This document shows, in pieces, positions 34,832 to 46,742 of a DNA stretch of 64,000 nucleotides. The DNA comes from Carex sylvatica (lineage: Eukaryota; Streptophyta; Magnoliopsida; Poales; Cyperaceae). Each line of letters starts with the position of its first letter. Position 1 is the first letter of the stretch. The notes below the pieces were generated by a model. It did no database searches. It worked only from the letters and a program-made list of their open reading frames with translations, and had not been told where the DNA came from. Location: the NCBI GenBank assembly GCA_964058845.1, contig CAXKVR010000001.1, forward strand, positions 124,001 to 188,000, read 5' to 3'. Both the position numbers and the translations under genes were made by a program.

Positions 34832-35070
34832 TGGGCCTCCTATTAATCAAACAAAGAGAATAAAAATGATTTATCTATTTGGGCCTCCAAGTGAGCCCGT
34901 TAAACATATTGGGCCGAATTCAGTAGTACCCGTCAATCAAATGAGAAACCCTAATTTCTCAGCTTATAAACCTCCTTGGAGAACGGCACCGGTAGAAACC
35001 CTAAGTTCTCTTTTCTCTTGCATCTTTGTCTTCTTAAATAAATTGAATTGTATTTTCTTAGATGGTTTGG
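34832..35070 (+). promoter_or_regulatory. Orphan housekeeping-type promoter: site II motifs, TATA, telo-boxes
   Basis: Three TGGGCC site II motifs (34832, 34880, 34910) are followed by a telo-box AAACCCTAA (34946-34954), a TATA-like CTTATAAACC (about 34962-34971), a second telo-box (34996-35004) and a CT-rich leader ending TTTTCTTAG. This combination is typical of plant ribosomal-protein and other growth-linked promoters (TCP and telo-box factors). The next ATG (35062) reads only MVWNE before a stop, so the gene body is missing. Confidence 0.55.
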
Positions 35071-35151
35071 AATGAATGATTAAAGCGATGAGGATGAATT
35101 TGGTTATGGACTAGAGTTTCTGATTTGGGTTTTTACCCATTAGTTGAAGAT

Positions 35152-35394
35152 TCACCCTTGGCTTGGCTGTCTGAGCACCTCTTTCTTACTTTCTTTTTCT
35201 TTTTCTTTTAGCAAATTGGCGTCCTTATACCAATTCTGAAGGATAAATAAATTTCCTTTGGTATAATGGCTTGGACGCAATATTAAACTAGTTTTGTGGT
35301 GATCCTGATCTTTGGACTTATTTGTTTGTGCCATTTGGTCTTGGAAACGCCTCATATATTCCAATCTCTTTTTTAACTTTTTTAATCGGCGCAC
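35152..35394 (-). other. Basic 80-aa ORF, unrecognised
   Basis: The ORF starts MRRLKKLKKRLEYMRRFQDQ and is very rich in Lys, Glu and Gln, with a plausible helical N-terminus and a KEKEKESKKE tract. It abuts the LTR-like block at 35400-39060. It might be the start of a retroelement gag in that orientation, or a chance ORF over a CT-rich leader. I see no family motif. Confidence 0.2.
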
Positions 35395-35399
35395 AGAGT

Positions 35400-38300
35400 C
35401 TTAAATTTCATCAGATGGACTTTGATATTCGTGTCATATCATCTCGATTCATTAAAATCATTATGAATCGCTGACACAGGATCCCACGAGTGAGTAAACG
35501 GTTAAATTAATTTGAAATTAAGCCGTTGAATCAAAGGGTGCTTTAAAGTTCGTGCAACCCGATGGGTCCTGGCCACGGCAACGTCAGCCATTAACCGGTT
35601 ATGAGATCGTCTTGTTGTCAGGAGTTCAATGAGCCTAATATCGGCTGCCAGCAATCATCGGAGGCGGCGGCTTAAGGCTGAGAGAGTTCTATCGGTACTG
35701 ATGAGGTTTCAATCCGATTTCACTTGGTTTTCACATGATTTTCTCTGATTGTATGATCATTTTGCATCATGTTGGATGTAAGATACCATTAGAAGCATGG
35801 ATTTGAATTTTGATTGCCAATTGGACATGATCCTCCTCTTGAGCTTTTGATTTGGCATCAGTTTGGTACCGAATTGGTGTCAACAGGTCGTATAGTGGAC
35901 CTGGATTGAAATTGAGCACTAAGATTAGCCTATAATGTCATTTTGAAGCATATCAGAGACCCAAGAGAGTTCAATTTCATTTGAATCGGATTTTGAATCA
36001 CATGGAGGCATGGTAGCCTATATTTCAGATCTCTTAGACTCATTTCCTTGTGAATTTTGTACACAAGTTGTAATTTTTGTTTTACAGAATCATAGAGGGA
36101 TGTTCAAGGGGTACTTGTACCAATTTTTACCATTTTGGGAAATTTGTTGGTATTTATGGGGATTTAATTATCATCAGGGGCACTGTTGTCCTTATCCTGT
36201 ACAGTTTTTATATTTGATTTTGATTTAACTTCGAATTTCAATTCAGAGATGAATATGAGTCCAAATGGTAGAAATTTGGTATCTATCCTGACTGGCTTGA
36301 AGACTAGTTTCTAGATATGTGATTTATTTGACATTTCAACTCTTTTAGGAGTCTCAAACTGACAATGCAACTGTCAGGGGTCAAATGCTCATTTTTCTAA
36401 CAACAGCATTTTCTGAGTAGCTGAACTCGGGATATTAATTCCCGTCAATTGGCTACACCAAATTTTAAAGTCTTTATATGAAAATCTCCCTTGAGTCATG
36501 ATCTGTATGCACGAATAACAGTTTCGTTAAACTCAATCCAGAGATATATGAAACATGTGTGTTTGTACAGAGAAGTTTGTTGGTAAATGGTTGCTGTTAC
36601 CATGCTGGTAACCAACTTCAAAAATTTATTCCAAGAGTTCTGCTGGGCCAAATTTCATGTTCTTTATATGAAAAATCTCAGGACATAGTTCTCTATATTC
36701 TGGTAAATATTCATGAATTTTGAAGCTACCTAGCTATATCAGACAGAGGGTTAAACACAAGAGCAGACAGGGAACAGTACTGTCATTTCACTGTTGTTGT
36801 TTTTTTTATCATTTCAAAGGTTGAACTTTAGAAAATCCTAACTAATTGTAGAAAAATCCAAAAAATATGAAATTAATGTCTATGTTATGTGTTTTTGAAC
36901 GCTCTACATAACTGTGAAATCCATTTTTCATCTTGGTCCTCGTGCTGGTCCAGACTTTCTGTTTTGTCAGCAGAGGTCAATTTAAGCATTTTGAATGCAT
37001 TCAAGGGTGCCATGTATATAGGCAAAGATGTGGTTTGTCATTTAAACCAATTTAAACCTGTTTTGAGAAATTCAAACATCAAGGATTCATCAAATCATCA
37101 TTTTAATACATCAAAGGACCATCCATGTTAATATTTGAGCATAGAAATCTATGAAAGGGTTCAAAGTCATGCTTGAAGCATTTCTTTTCACTTGCATTGG
37201 ACAATATCATCAAAGAATCATAGATTAAAAAGTACAAATGACATTTTTAGTATAACTAATGTCTATTTGCATTCTTAACCTCATCTCTTCACTATTTTAC
37301 AAAGAAAGGTATGAAAGAAATGCAATCTTGCAATTTTCAGCAGCATAACACTTCTTTTAGCTTGATTCCATTTTTAAAATAGATCCATTTTTAAAATAGA
37401 TCCATTTTTAAAATAGATCCATTTTTAAAATAGATCCATTTTAGAAGAAATTGATAAAGGATACCAGCCGGCTCAACTTCATCAATGCTTGTCTCATTTA
37501 AATATGTTTTTGACCCTTTTAAACCCTTTAAACTAAAACAATTAAAGTGAATCCAATATAGTAGGATACCAGCTGGCTCAACTTCCATATTTTCATCATT
37601 TTATTATTTTAAGAGGATCTAAAAGGGTGAATTTTCAAACCGACTTAAGAAGAGGGAAAAAGGAGCATCTTATGTATTTTTATATGCTTATTTTGTTTTA
37701 GAATCAACAAGGAAGTAAAGAAGAACATCAAATGATCTAAAATATGCTAAAATGATATTTTTATATAGTTTTATTGCTGTTCAAAACAGAAAATACAAGA
37801 AAAATGCATTTTTGATCATCAAGCTTACATATTCTTTAATTTGTCATGAGACAAATCTAGAAATCATGCAAGCTCTCCCTTTTGATTATTTTAAAGCATC
37901 AAAATAGAGAAGAAAATAGATTAATCAAAGAAAGACAAAAGGATAAGCATGACAAGAAAGAAAACACAAAAAAATCATCAAAGAAGAACGTTATTCATTA
38001 AAAGCATATGTACAAGCTTTGGCCTATAGAGGCCTACATCTTTTTAGTCCCTAATTGCCTAATCAAAGCTTTCTATAGTAATAAAAGGGGGAAGAAGAGC
38101 TCAGGTGAGAGCTGATTACAATGGGATTTAAAAGTTTCTAGCTATCTATAGCTATATGTGGGGATATATGGGTCTAGCACGGCTTCACTATGGTGCTTGA
38201 TTTCTGATCCAAATTTTGTGTATTTCTCTTCTAGGGTGCTCCTTATATAGCCTCAAGGCTAGGGCAATCCTGCAACTTCATATTGACAGTGCATTTCATC

Positions 38301-39060
38301 GAACGGTTGGCATGCAAGAGAAGAATGTGCTGGATTGGTGAACTGGCAGCATCTATAGCATGGCTCAATGTGTTGGCATGATCTCTATCCTTGAGCGCAT
38401 CCAACGGCTGTGTTTGAAGAAAGCAGGGAGACAGGAGGCGCAGAAATCAGACCACCTATTGTCCTTGCGTTCTTCCCAGCTTGTCTTATTTTCCATTGAG
38501 CCGTTGAAGGCTGGAGGTGAAGGTGCCTTTAATTTGCATAGGCTTGGTTCTGTGAACCACGAAGGAAGCTTCCGCATGGTTTTCGATGAACCGAGCCTTT
38601 GAGCTGAGAATCACGCAAGGCGCGTTGCGCATTCATTCAATTCCAGCGCAATTTTACCTTGAGCTCAATGCTGATTGGTTGAGGCATGGAGGGCCCATGT
38701 GTCGGGTTGATTGAGAGACAATGCTGGCTTTCTAATGATCAAAAAAAAAAAACAAAGCCGTGAGCATCTCTCTATGATTAAATAAATGTATCCAATGTTC
38801 TCCATTTCGAGCTATAATGGATACGTCCATTTATTACGTTATTTAATTTTCAAAAATCCATAACTCTTCAATCATTTCGAGTTAGAAAGTGTATAATATA
38901 TCAAAATTCATGATTTATGTAGAATATTATCATGAATTCTAACATGCCATTATCCATTCATTTTAAAGAGTCTTCATATATTTTGGCATTTTCCATGTAT
39001 TTAAATATTATTGCCAATTTTTCATTTATTTATTTAGCAACAATTTAGGGGTACAACAAT
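35400..39060. mobile_element. LTR-like block (possible solo LTR or decayed retroelement)
   Basis: About 3.6 kb without convincing ORFs. A TATA box with leader-like sequence lies at about 38243 (CTTATATAGCCTCAAGGC), and the block ends near TTAGGGGTACAACA at 39057. A tandem run of about four 20-bp units (TAAAATAGATCCATTTT) lies at 37370-37443. The pair of ORFs at 38360-38602 face each other and look accidental. I could not fix a TG..CA pair or a target duplication, so the retroelement reading is tentative. Confidence 0.3.
37370..37443 (+). repeat. 20-bp tandem repeat
   Basis: About four copies of TTTTTAAAATAGATCCATTT in a row, with the last ones slightly changed. Confidence 0.85.
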
Positions 39061-40460
39061 ATCACAGAAAGAGATGCTTATATCATAGAAAATGAAACAG
39101 TATTAAAAAAAGAGATGTATATATCAAAGAATCTTTATTGTCAAACTGCATTATATGTCAAACCACTAAGATATGAGAAACCAGAAATAAACAAAAACAT
39201 ATCTCAATATTTACACTAGGAAAAACTACAATGTATATAATAGAATCATATATCACTATTTACACTCGTGGAACAAACTGCATTATATATCATAGAATCA
39301 TATATCCCTTTCATGAGGCTCGAAACTTTCTTCTCCTTTTCCATCTATCACCATATCTTCTGTTTCATCTACTTTCAAATTATCTATTTATCTACAAAAA
39401 AAATATAATATCTACAAATTAGATTAATAAACAGTAAAAAAATTAGATTAGTCGCTAATTTGTAGGTATTATATTTTTTGGAATTGATTAATCACTAAAT
39501 TAGATTACAAAAATTGTTGGTATTATATCACTAGTTTTTACTAAAAATTAGGTATTATATCTACTTCCATATGGCTAATTTTTACTATTTCTTAAATTAG
39601 ATTACACTTTTAAAAAAAAATTAGATTAATCACTAAATTTTACATTTTTTGAATTTTTTTTACTATTTATTAAGCCACTTTGGAAATCGCTGTATTATTG
39701 TGAACAGTAAAAAACAGTAAAAATTTATGGACCATCGGATCAGCAATTTTCAATATCTGTCTTTTTATAACCTCTTTCTTCAACAAAATGAACTTTTTTA
39801 TCTTAGGAAGGTAATCAATATTTAGTTTGCAAACATGTTAATTACTTTCCTATTTTGTGGTAATCAATAATATAAAAACAAAGAAAGAAATGTAATTAAT
39901 TATTTTTATGACAACATTCATAGGAAGAGATTGTAGGTAGAAAATTAGTGTAGCGAGTACTCAGAGAACTAAATATAAACTTCAACATAATAAATATCAA
40001 TACATTACCACATAAAATCACAATTGCAGACTTTTTTTTATCTTAAATCTTAAAAATCTAGTTAATTAAATCACAGCTATTGACGGATCATGACATCTAC
40101 ATGGTTAATATAAGAGGAGAGATAAATCAAACACTCCTCTGCTTCAAGCCATTTCAGAGAAATTTAATTTTGAGCTTTAGAAAAAAGTAAATTCTTTTAT
40201 TTTCTATCTGGAGAATTTTGAATCAATTTTCCAAACAGTATTATTTGTTGTACAATACTGAAAACTTTTATGCAACAAAAGATCAAAGCCACGTTCTAAA
40301 ATCTACATGCATATCTAAATAACAAGAAAATAACGAAAATCTACATATAAAAAGATTGTAGTATTATCTCATTTTAAACATCATAATTAACCTGCCAGGG
40401 AGCTCATGGATTAGGAAATTAAAAAAAAAAACCTCTCATAAAAGTTGCTCAGCAAAGTGT
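39061..40460. other. AT-rich gene-free stretch
   Basis: Short repeats of ATATATCA/AGAATCATATATC type (39100-39320) and a foldback-family scrap at 39640-39745 (TATTAAGCCACTTTGG .. GACCATCGGATCAGCA) are present. No genes are seen. Confidence 0.45.
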
Positions 40461-40496
40461 AAGAATCAATTTATCAATGTGTCAGATTCTGACCTG

Positions 40497-40736
40497 TTAA
40501 TGGCCATGTGTAGGTGGACAATTGGCGGTACCGGGGCTGCTGGACGAGCAGTTTGAAGGCCCTGAAGGAGGAACATCTCTCTTTTTAGATTGATCAGGTG
40601 ATGAAAAGCTGGGAACATTGTCAACCAGATCAGGAGAAGCGCCAAGCAGCCTTCCACCATTAGCGTTTGGCATGCTAATTGATACCAAAACAAGTATTTG
40701 TACAAGTATCATGACTCGTATTAAACACCTTGTCAT
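40497..40736 (-). CDS. Candidate secreted signalling peptide precursor
   Basis: Intact single-exon ORF of 79 aa. Residues 1-26 form a signal peptide (CLIRVMILVQILVLVSISMP, ANG). A variable linker follows (about 28-47), then a dibasic KKR and a Pro/Ser-rich C-terminus: DVPPSGPSNCSSSSPGTANC and PPTHGH. The VPPSGPS core and the final GH recall the SGPS..GH and PPSxPS motifs of the PIP/PIPL and IDA/IDL peptide families. The two cysteines in the tail are not typical of those families, so this may be a related or separate family. Such precursors are secreted and processed into ligands of receptor kinases. A TATA box (CTATATATG, minus strand, about 40828-40837) lies 95 bp upstream. The overlapping ORF at 40466-40705 is a shadow. 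Confidence 0.55.
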   Translation of the reverse strand: MTRCLIRVMILVQILVLVSISMPNANGGRLLGASPDLVDNVPSFSSPDQSKKRDVPPSGPSNCSSSSPGTANCPPTHGH

Positions 40737-40827
40737 TTCATCAAAACCTCTATTTCTATTGCAAGGGGCTTCCTACGCTAGCTAATAACACTTAGACCGG
40801 TCCGTTGCTATTACTGGAAATTATAGT

Positions 40828-40837
40828 ACATATATAG
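40828..40837 (-). promoter_or_regulatory. TATA box of the peptide precursor gene
   Basis: CACTATATATGTAC on the minus strand lies about 95 bp upstream of the start codon at 40736. Confidence 0.5.
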
Positions 40838-40904
40838 TGTTAGAATTTAGAGGAGGATATATAGAACAAATATCAAAAGGGACATTTACTGGTATAGTAT
40901 ATAT

Positions 40905-41835
40905 AGATAAAAGGGACAACAAATCAAAAGTAATTTCCTCCATGTTTCCAGGAAAAAAAACCATGGAAGGACATTTCCCCTCACTACCGTACTTTCTTTT
41001 CTCTCTTTGATTAACTTCAAATATACGGCGGATTTGTCTCTTGCATCTTGATTATTGCCATACAAATACCTACGAAAGTTCACCTGCACATGGAAACAAA
41101 TACCTACGAAAGTGTACAATATATAGGATCTGTAAATTATATACAATTCTAAAATCGTGTATAAAAACACTAATATATCCTACACTGTTATTAAACACCG
41201 TGTATAATTCATATATATATATTTTTTGCCAAAATACATTATACATAAAAACCAAAACCGTGTATTAAAACACACATCTACATGACTTTTAAATATATAA
41301 AAAATATGTATAATTCATAATTTAAAAAAAAATCAAATGAAACAATGCATTGATATGAAATCAAATCAAACTCTAGATTTAAATTCAAATTAAATCCTAA
41401 ATCTAAATACAAAAAACACTAAACTAAATTAAAAAAAAAAAACTATAAATTTAAACAAAACGCATACCATATCAAAATACTACAACATTTATCAAAGATT
41501 TAAATAGCATTTATCACGTTATAGCGAAACAGCTAAAAAATGACGCTATTATCATATTGCACTGCTATAGCACCTATAGCGCAAATAGCACCAATAATTT
41601 TTATAATCTGAAAATACTATAACACGCTATATAAATAAAAGGGATTACAAATCAAAAGTAATTTCCTCCATGCAGTTGGGAGGAAAAAAATTTAACTATG
41701 GAAGGACATTTCCCCTCACTACCATACTTTCTTTTATCTATTTGTTTAACTTCAAATATACGGCGGATTTGTCTCGTGCATCTTGATTAGTTGTTGCCAT
41801 ACAAATACCTACGAAAGTTCACCTGCACATGGAAA
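40905..41835 (+). repeat. Direct repeat pair upstream of the peptide gene
   Basis: About 190 bp (AAATCAAAAGTAATTTCCTC .. ACGAAAGTTCACCTGCACAT) occur at 40909-41095 and again at 41638-41835 with few changes and an 11-bp insertion. The sequence in between is AT-rich and non-coding, with a second internal reuse of AAATACCTACGAAAGT at about 41099. Confidence 0.75.
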
Positions 41836-43331
41836 CACCTTTCTAATTTCAACAAATTAAATAAGCTTTTTATTTGTTGGTTTCTCAATAGAAGCAAGAC
41901 TTCTCCAATGCAAAATTAAATTTAGTGGTGTCTGCTGCTACTAGGGGTGACAATCAATCGAACCGAATTAAATTTATTTTAAGTTTGAATTTGGTTTGAA
42001 TAAGATTCGAATCGAATCTAGTTTAATTTGTTTCGAATCAAATCCATTTCGAATCGAATTAATTATAAACTACATATTTATACATTAATTTTTTCTCGCG
42101 GGATAAAATTCATATGGCTTCCTTTTACCGGTATGAAATGAGTGTTTTTAAGTTGAAAAATTGTTCATAAAAAAATACATCACAACAAATAATCGTAAAA
42201 AAAGGATTAAGTACAATAACCAAAATATGCAGTAAAACAAGTAATCGTATCTCGAGTGCTCACTCGATCAAACCCTCGATCAAACTATCTAATAAAGTAA
42301 AAATCTAAAAGGTAGAGAATGCGGAGGAGAGACGACTGAAGAGAGAAGAGATACCCTTGAACATGTTTTGTTTTATTTAGCTATGTGTTTTTCATAAATA
42401 TTAATTATCTAATTTTATATAACAGTTACTTTATATTAATGAAATTGTCTATAAATTTTCTGAAAAAAATAAAAATAAAAGAAAAGGAAAGGAAAATGAT
42501 CGGAAATGACGTACGTTAGAATTTGTTTTATCCGAGTATATATAGGGTTACAGTTCGAAACCTAATGATTTCCCTGAAGATTTCTTCGCTGTGCGGTTAT
42601 CAATCGTTTGATTCGTTTCTCTGAAAAGTAATTCTGTATAGAAAACATGTCGCAGCTCACTTTGGAGTCATAAATAAAGTAGGTACGTCAACACACACAT
42701 AATTCAAGTCACAACTGATCCTGATAGTTCAGGATCAGTAGTTTAAAAAATCCGATCTGATTAACTATTAGGATCGGTTTTGTTCAGAGAACCGATTCAG
42801 ATAGATACTAGTATCCGTTGTTTCATATAGTCAATCCAGATAGATCGATCCTGATTCATGTTTTTCCTCTAGTGAATATGTTAGCTTGATGACGTAGCAT
42901 CCTCAATTTTCTGTACACACTTCCCATGTGGTTATCCATGTAACGGTAACAGTACGTAGTCTTTTACAATTTCACACACAGGCTTGGTAAGGCACCAAAG
43001 CATGAAGAACAAATGAACAATAGAGATAGAGCCAAAAATATTATTAATATGGAGCAAAAAAGTGTACATATATAATATCCCATTATTTATTTTACCCTAT
43101 TTTATTCCCAAATACAAACATTTTTTAACTTTTTTTTATAAACCATAATGTCGAAATAGAAACCCATAAATCGTCCATGAAAAATGATTTTTAAAATAAA
43201 GGGAGAAAAATGTATAAATAAAGCTACTAGAGTAATATCATTGCCTAATTATTTGATTGAACTGTTAATTATATGATATTCCACTGAATTATTTACTGTT
43301 TCATCGCGTGTCTTTATGTCAATAAAGCTAG
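41836..43331. other. Gene-free stretch before unit ii
   Basis: At 41941 a repeat of TAGGGGTGACAATC / GAATCGAA type begins (truncated MITE). No coding region is seen. The block ends where homology with unit i starts. Confidence 0.45.
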
Positions 43332-43690
43332 CATAGTCACAAGATTCGTGAATTATTCACGAATTAAATCCAAATAATTTTTTTTTGTGATGCCGAACTG
43401 AACGTCGAATTATTCGGTTGACTGAACTTTGACCGAATTAAACCTGAATAATTCGTGAATTTTACGAATTTTCCGAACTATTCGTGATTTTTTCCCATAA
43501 TATTTTTTTTGTTTTTTGTTTTCTTGTTTTTTGTTTTTTTGTTTTTTGTTTTTGTTTCTTCCTCTCTTGCTGAACTGAGATCTCTGATCCGGATAATTCT
43601 GATTTGTTTCGAAATTATACCTGAATTATTTTCGGATCACGAATTTTTCACCTTGCCGAACTAAACCCGAATAATTCATTTGTCACTATG
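43332..43690. mobile_element. hAT-type MITE, unit ii copy
   Basis: Same element as 17-348 in the same orientation. The right flank GCTACTAG is kept, while the left flank has shrunk to GCTAG. It contains an extra TTTTTTGTTTTTTG run. Because it sits at the same place as in unit i, it predates their duplication. Confidence 0.75.
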
Positions 43691-44158
43691 GCTACTAGAG
43701 TATATAATTTAACATTTACATTGGATGGAAGTAAAGTTCTGAAACCCATTTTGCATTGGAATAATACTTGCATAATATGAAGATTCCTGGTATTATAAGC
43801 TGAAGGATTTTAATTAATTATGTATAGAATACAAAACCATACTCAGTAATTCAGTGATCAAATGATGAGAAAACTAACCAATAGTATTTTGAATTAGTGT
43901 ACCAAAAACTAAAGGTTAAAATTGTTGTGTTGGATCCGTATCCTTCTAGATACCTGACTCAACACAATTGAAAAGGACGATCCAGATTTAATTTCATCCG
44001 GTTCTTGTTCGGAATGACTGAGGGGGCAGTATTAATTATTTGAGCTTTGAGATTCGTGTCAAGTTAAAAAGAATAATTTTGAACCATTGGATTCAATTGT
44101 ACTCAGTCCAGTAACCTGAGAGGATGTGAATTCCATTGTCGGTATCTCGTTTTATCAG

Positions 44159-44429
44159 GTTCAAAGCATCACTGTCTCGCTGAAGACAAACCGGTAAGAA
44201 ATTCGACTTTTGTCATGCTACGCTGATAACAGCATTTCCGGCCCAATAATCCCCGTCTATTTAACCCAACAGGGCCTGAGGCCCAATGTAGATAAAGCCT
44301 GCCGTGAAATTCAAAATTAAGGAATTCCAAACCGTTATTGTGAGACAAATGGTGACGTCTTTCACCAAGGATCCGGATTTTCCAGCTGCGCTAGCGATTG
44401 CAATATCCAGCAAAATTGTCGAGAATGAG
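44159..44429 (+). pseudogene. Dead last exon of a group IIa WRKY gene (unit ii)
   Basis: Paralogue of 812-1090. After the acceptor TTTATCAG it begins VQSI and carries a small insertion. Later it shows GLRPNVDKACREIQN, and then, in another frame, FQTVIVRQMVTSFTKDPDFP and AALAIAISSKIVENE, the best preserved copy of the WRKY IIa C-terminus among the three remnants. No WRKY DNA-binding exon is nearby. Confidence 0.8.
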
Positions 44430-45626
44430 TTAATTTTGTTACTACGTATACCGAACTATTAAAAATTGTTAAAAATAATGATGAAGTCGAAGATTGATCT
44501 TAGTCGTTCATCATCGATCAAGCAGTCTAGGATCAATCAAGAATAAAATATATGTTCTTTTATTATTTTTACAAATAGGTATAAAGTAGATGAATAGTAT
44601 ATACCATAAATAGAAATAGTAACGTTGGTACAGTAACAGATACATATTATAGCCGTTAGAAAGTGTAGTATAAATATAGAATAGGAATTGTGTAAAGAAA
44701 GAGAATAACAAAATACAATCAAAATAATATTTCCCATACTTTTCTCCAAAATACAATTTCTCCCCAAGATCTCATAAAATCAACAAAAATAGTACTACGG
44801 TTAACAAAATTAATTACTCCATTTTATTACTGTAATGTGTCTCTAACTAGCTTTTCTAAGCCTTGACATAAAAAAAAGGCAGATCGGACAAACTATAAGA
44901 GTCACCGATTCCAGTTTTTTTATTAATCATTTTTTTTTTCCTATTTTTTGTACAAAACAAACATTTGCTAAAAGAAATTCAAGTTTTCCAATCCAATTCG
45001 GCCAATTTTGATTGATTCACCTGATTCTGATTTTATGGTCAAGTGACCTATTCCAATTTCGATTTTGCGAACTATGATAATAAGTTAAAAACCAACAGTA
45101 ATTGCACTTCTTAGAAGAAGAATTATGACTTTGAGTTCCAGACTTCCAGTATGTTTCATGTACTTCTTCAAAACTTAGATTTAACAATTTTAAAGAGTCT
45201 TAATTAATTGCTTTTTTTTTAAAAATAAAAATTATCCATAAATCTTAAAATTAAAAGAACTTCCTTTTTAGATCAAAGTTATTATTTTAGGCATCTAAAT
45301 AATTAATGATCTTCTCAGCTCATACCACAGGCGGTTGCAATGGAAAACAACAACAAACAGAGCGAAAAATTTACTTCACAAGGTATGACAACAAAAATGA
45401 GCAAGAACTATTATTTAACAACACACACACAAACAAAATAAGGTACATAAAAAGGATCACTACACAACATATTCTACTTCAACACACACACACACACACA
45501 CACCAAAAGAACAAATTCTCACAATCACACAAATTGCACACAACATGTATCTTGCTCATGCCTGCCCTCACTGGAACCAATTTTCAAATCCTTCGCCATA
45601 ACCCGACCCGATAAGGACTCACTTCC
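44430..45626. other. Interval between the WRKY remnant and Ser/Gly-rich gene 2
   Basis: It contains about 340 bp (44460-44800) with no counterpart identified in the other units, and then sequence shared with 57600-58390, including a (CA)n run at 45483-45503. The plus ORF 45306-45614 crosses this microsatellite and looks accidental. No gene is seen. Confidence 0.5.
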
Positions 45627-46016
45627 TTACCCTCGTCTCTTATCGGAACTTGATCCAAACCCAACGCCAGAACCAGCAGAGGAACCAGCCGATGACCCCG
45701 CACCGGATGAACCAGAGCCAGCAGAGGAACCAGCACTAGACCCGGCAGAGGAACCAGACCCGGATCCTACTGTGATCGAACCCGAATTAGAGTTAGACCG
45801 AGAAATAGAACCAGCCGGGGTAGAAACCGAGCCGGACTCAGAACCTGAACCAGATGCAGACACAGATCCTCCACTGACACCGACCCCAAGACCGAGCCCG
45901 AGCCCGAGCCCAAGACCAAGTCCTTCGTCTTTCCTCACAGGCCGGCTTTCGGTAGTGACTCCAGCTAAAGTCAAAGAGAATATAAGAAGTAAAACTGAGA
46001 TACTGTTACTTGCCAT
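45627..46016 (-). CDS. Secreted Ser/Gly-rich small protein, copy 2
   Basis: Intact 129-aa ORF, paralogue of 2082-2477. The signal peptide (SISVLLLIFSLTLAGVT) is followed by SRPVRKDEG, a perfect run of alternating Leu and Gly (GLGLGLGLGLGLGVGV), the shared SGGSVSASGSGSESGSVSTP segment, one fewer GSSAG repeat, and the common end GSSSDKRRG. The opposite-strand ORF 45772-46026 is a shadow. Upstream (46020-46150) and downstream flanks are conserved with the other copies. It is likely an apoplastic or cell-wall protein, function unknown. Confidence 0.75.
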   Translation of the reverse strand: MASNSISVLLLIFSLTLAGVTTESRPVRKDEGLGLGLGLGLGLGVGVSGGSVSASGSGSESGSVSTPAGSISRSNSNSGSITVGSGSGSSAGSSAGSSAGSGSSGAGSSAGSSAGSGVGFGSSSDKRRG

Positions 46017-46139
46017 TAGTTTCTAGACTTGTAGTAGTATAAGTGTTTCTGAGACTGTGTATTGAACTTGGTGCCGTGAGAATGTGAGATTTCTAGCTAG
46101 TGGTTGGTTTTTGTAGAGGATAAGAGGAGGTTAGTTGCT

Positions 46140-46740
46140 AATGGCAGGACTCCTTTGAACATGTATTCTCAAACCAATGAGGAAAATACATACTAACGGT
46201 AGGGCTCCTTTGAACATGAATTGTCAAACCAGTGACCAATTGACTTGTGAAGATTAAATTGGTTGGAAAAGAAATGTGGCAACTTTTCTTTTTCGGGGCA
46301 AGAATTATGGTGCAAATTAAAAGCATAATTTTTATAAACCATAATTGAAAAAAAAATTTTTATGAAATCAACATGATTACTTTTTTTTTTACAAAAATTA
46401 TAAGAATTGAAATGACATTTCAGTTTGAATTTTTCTTTTCGGGACCGAAATGACAATTCAGTTTGAGATATTTTCACAATTTTTCAACGTATTTCTTTTC
46501 TTGAAATTTGCAACAACGACTTGGACCGAATTGCATGTCATTTCGGTTCCAAAAAAAAAAGAAGGACCGAAATGACATCTCGGTTCTTATAATTTTTGTA
46601 AATAAACAAAGCAATCAAATTGGTATAGTAAAATCTTTTTTTTATTTATTTATGGGGGGTGGGGTTACCTACACCTACAGTACAACAAATTTCAAGAAAA
46701 GAAATTTATTGTTATTTCAAGAAAATAAAATATTGATAAT
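46140..46740. other. Short repeats upstream of Ser/Gly-rich gene 2
   Basis: GGACCGAAATGACA-like words recur at about 46440, 46520 and 46565, and the sentence AGGGCTCCTTTGAACATG is duplicated at 46148 and 46201. No gene is seen. Confidence 0.4.
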
Positions 46741-46742
46741 TC

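Noticed and set aside
36010..37131. ORFs 36010-36228 and 36889-37131
   Set aside because: Phe/Leu/Cys-rich translations of AT-rich DNA without motifs, inside an LTR-like block.
38360..38602. Pair of facing ORFs in the LTR-like block
   Set aside because: Both strands are open only because stops are rare by chance in this GC-richer stretch. No motif is present.
45772..46026. Plus-strand acidic ORF rich in Glu, Pro and Asp
   Set aside because: It is the antisense shadow of Ser/Gly-rich gene 2.
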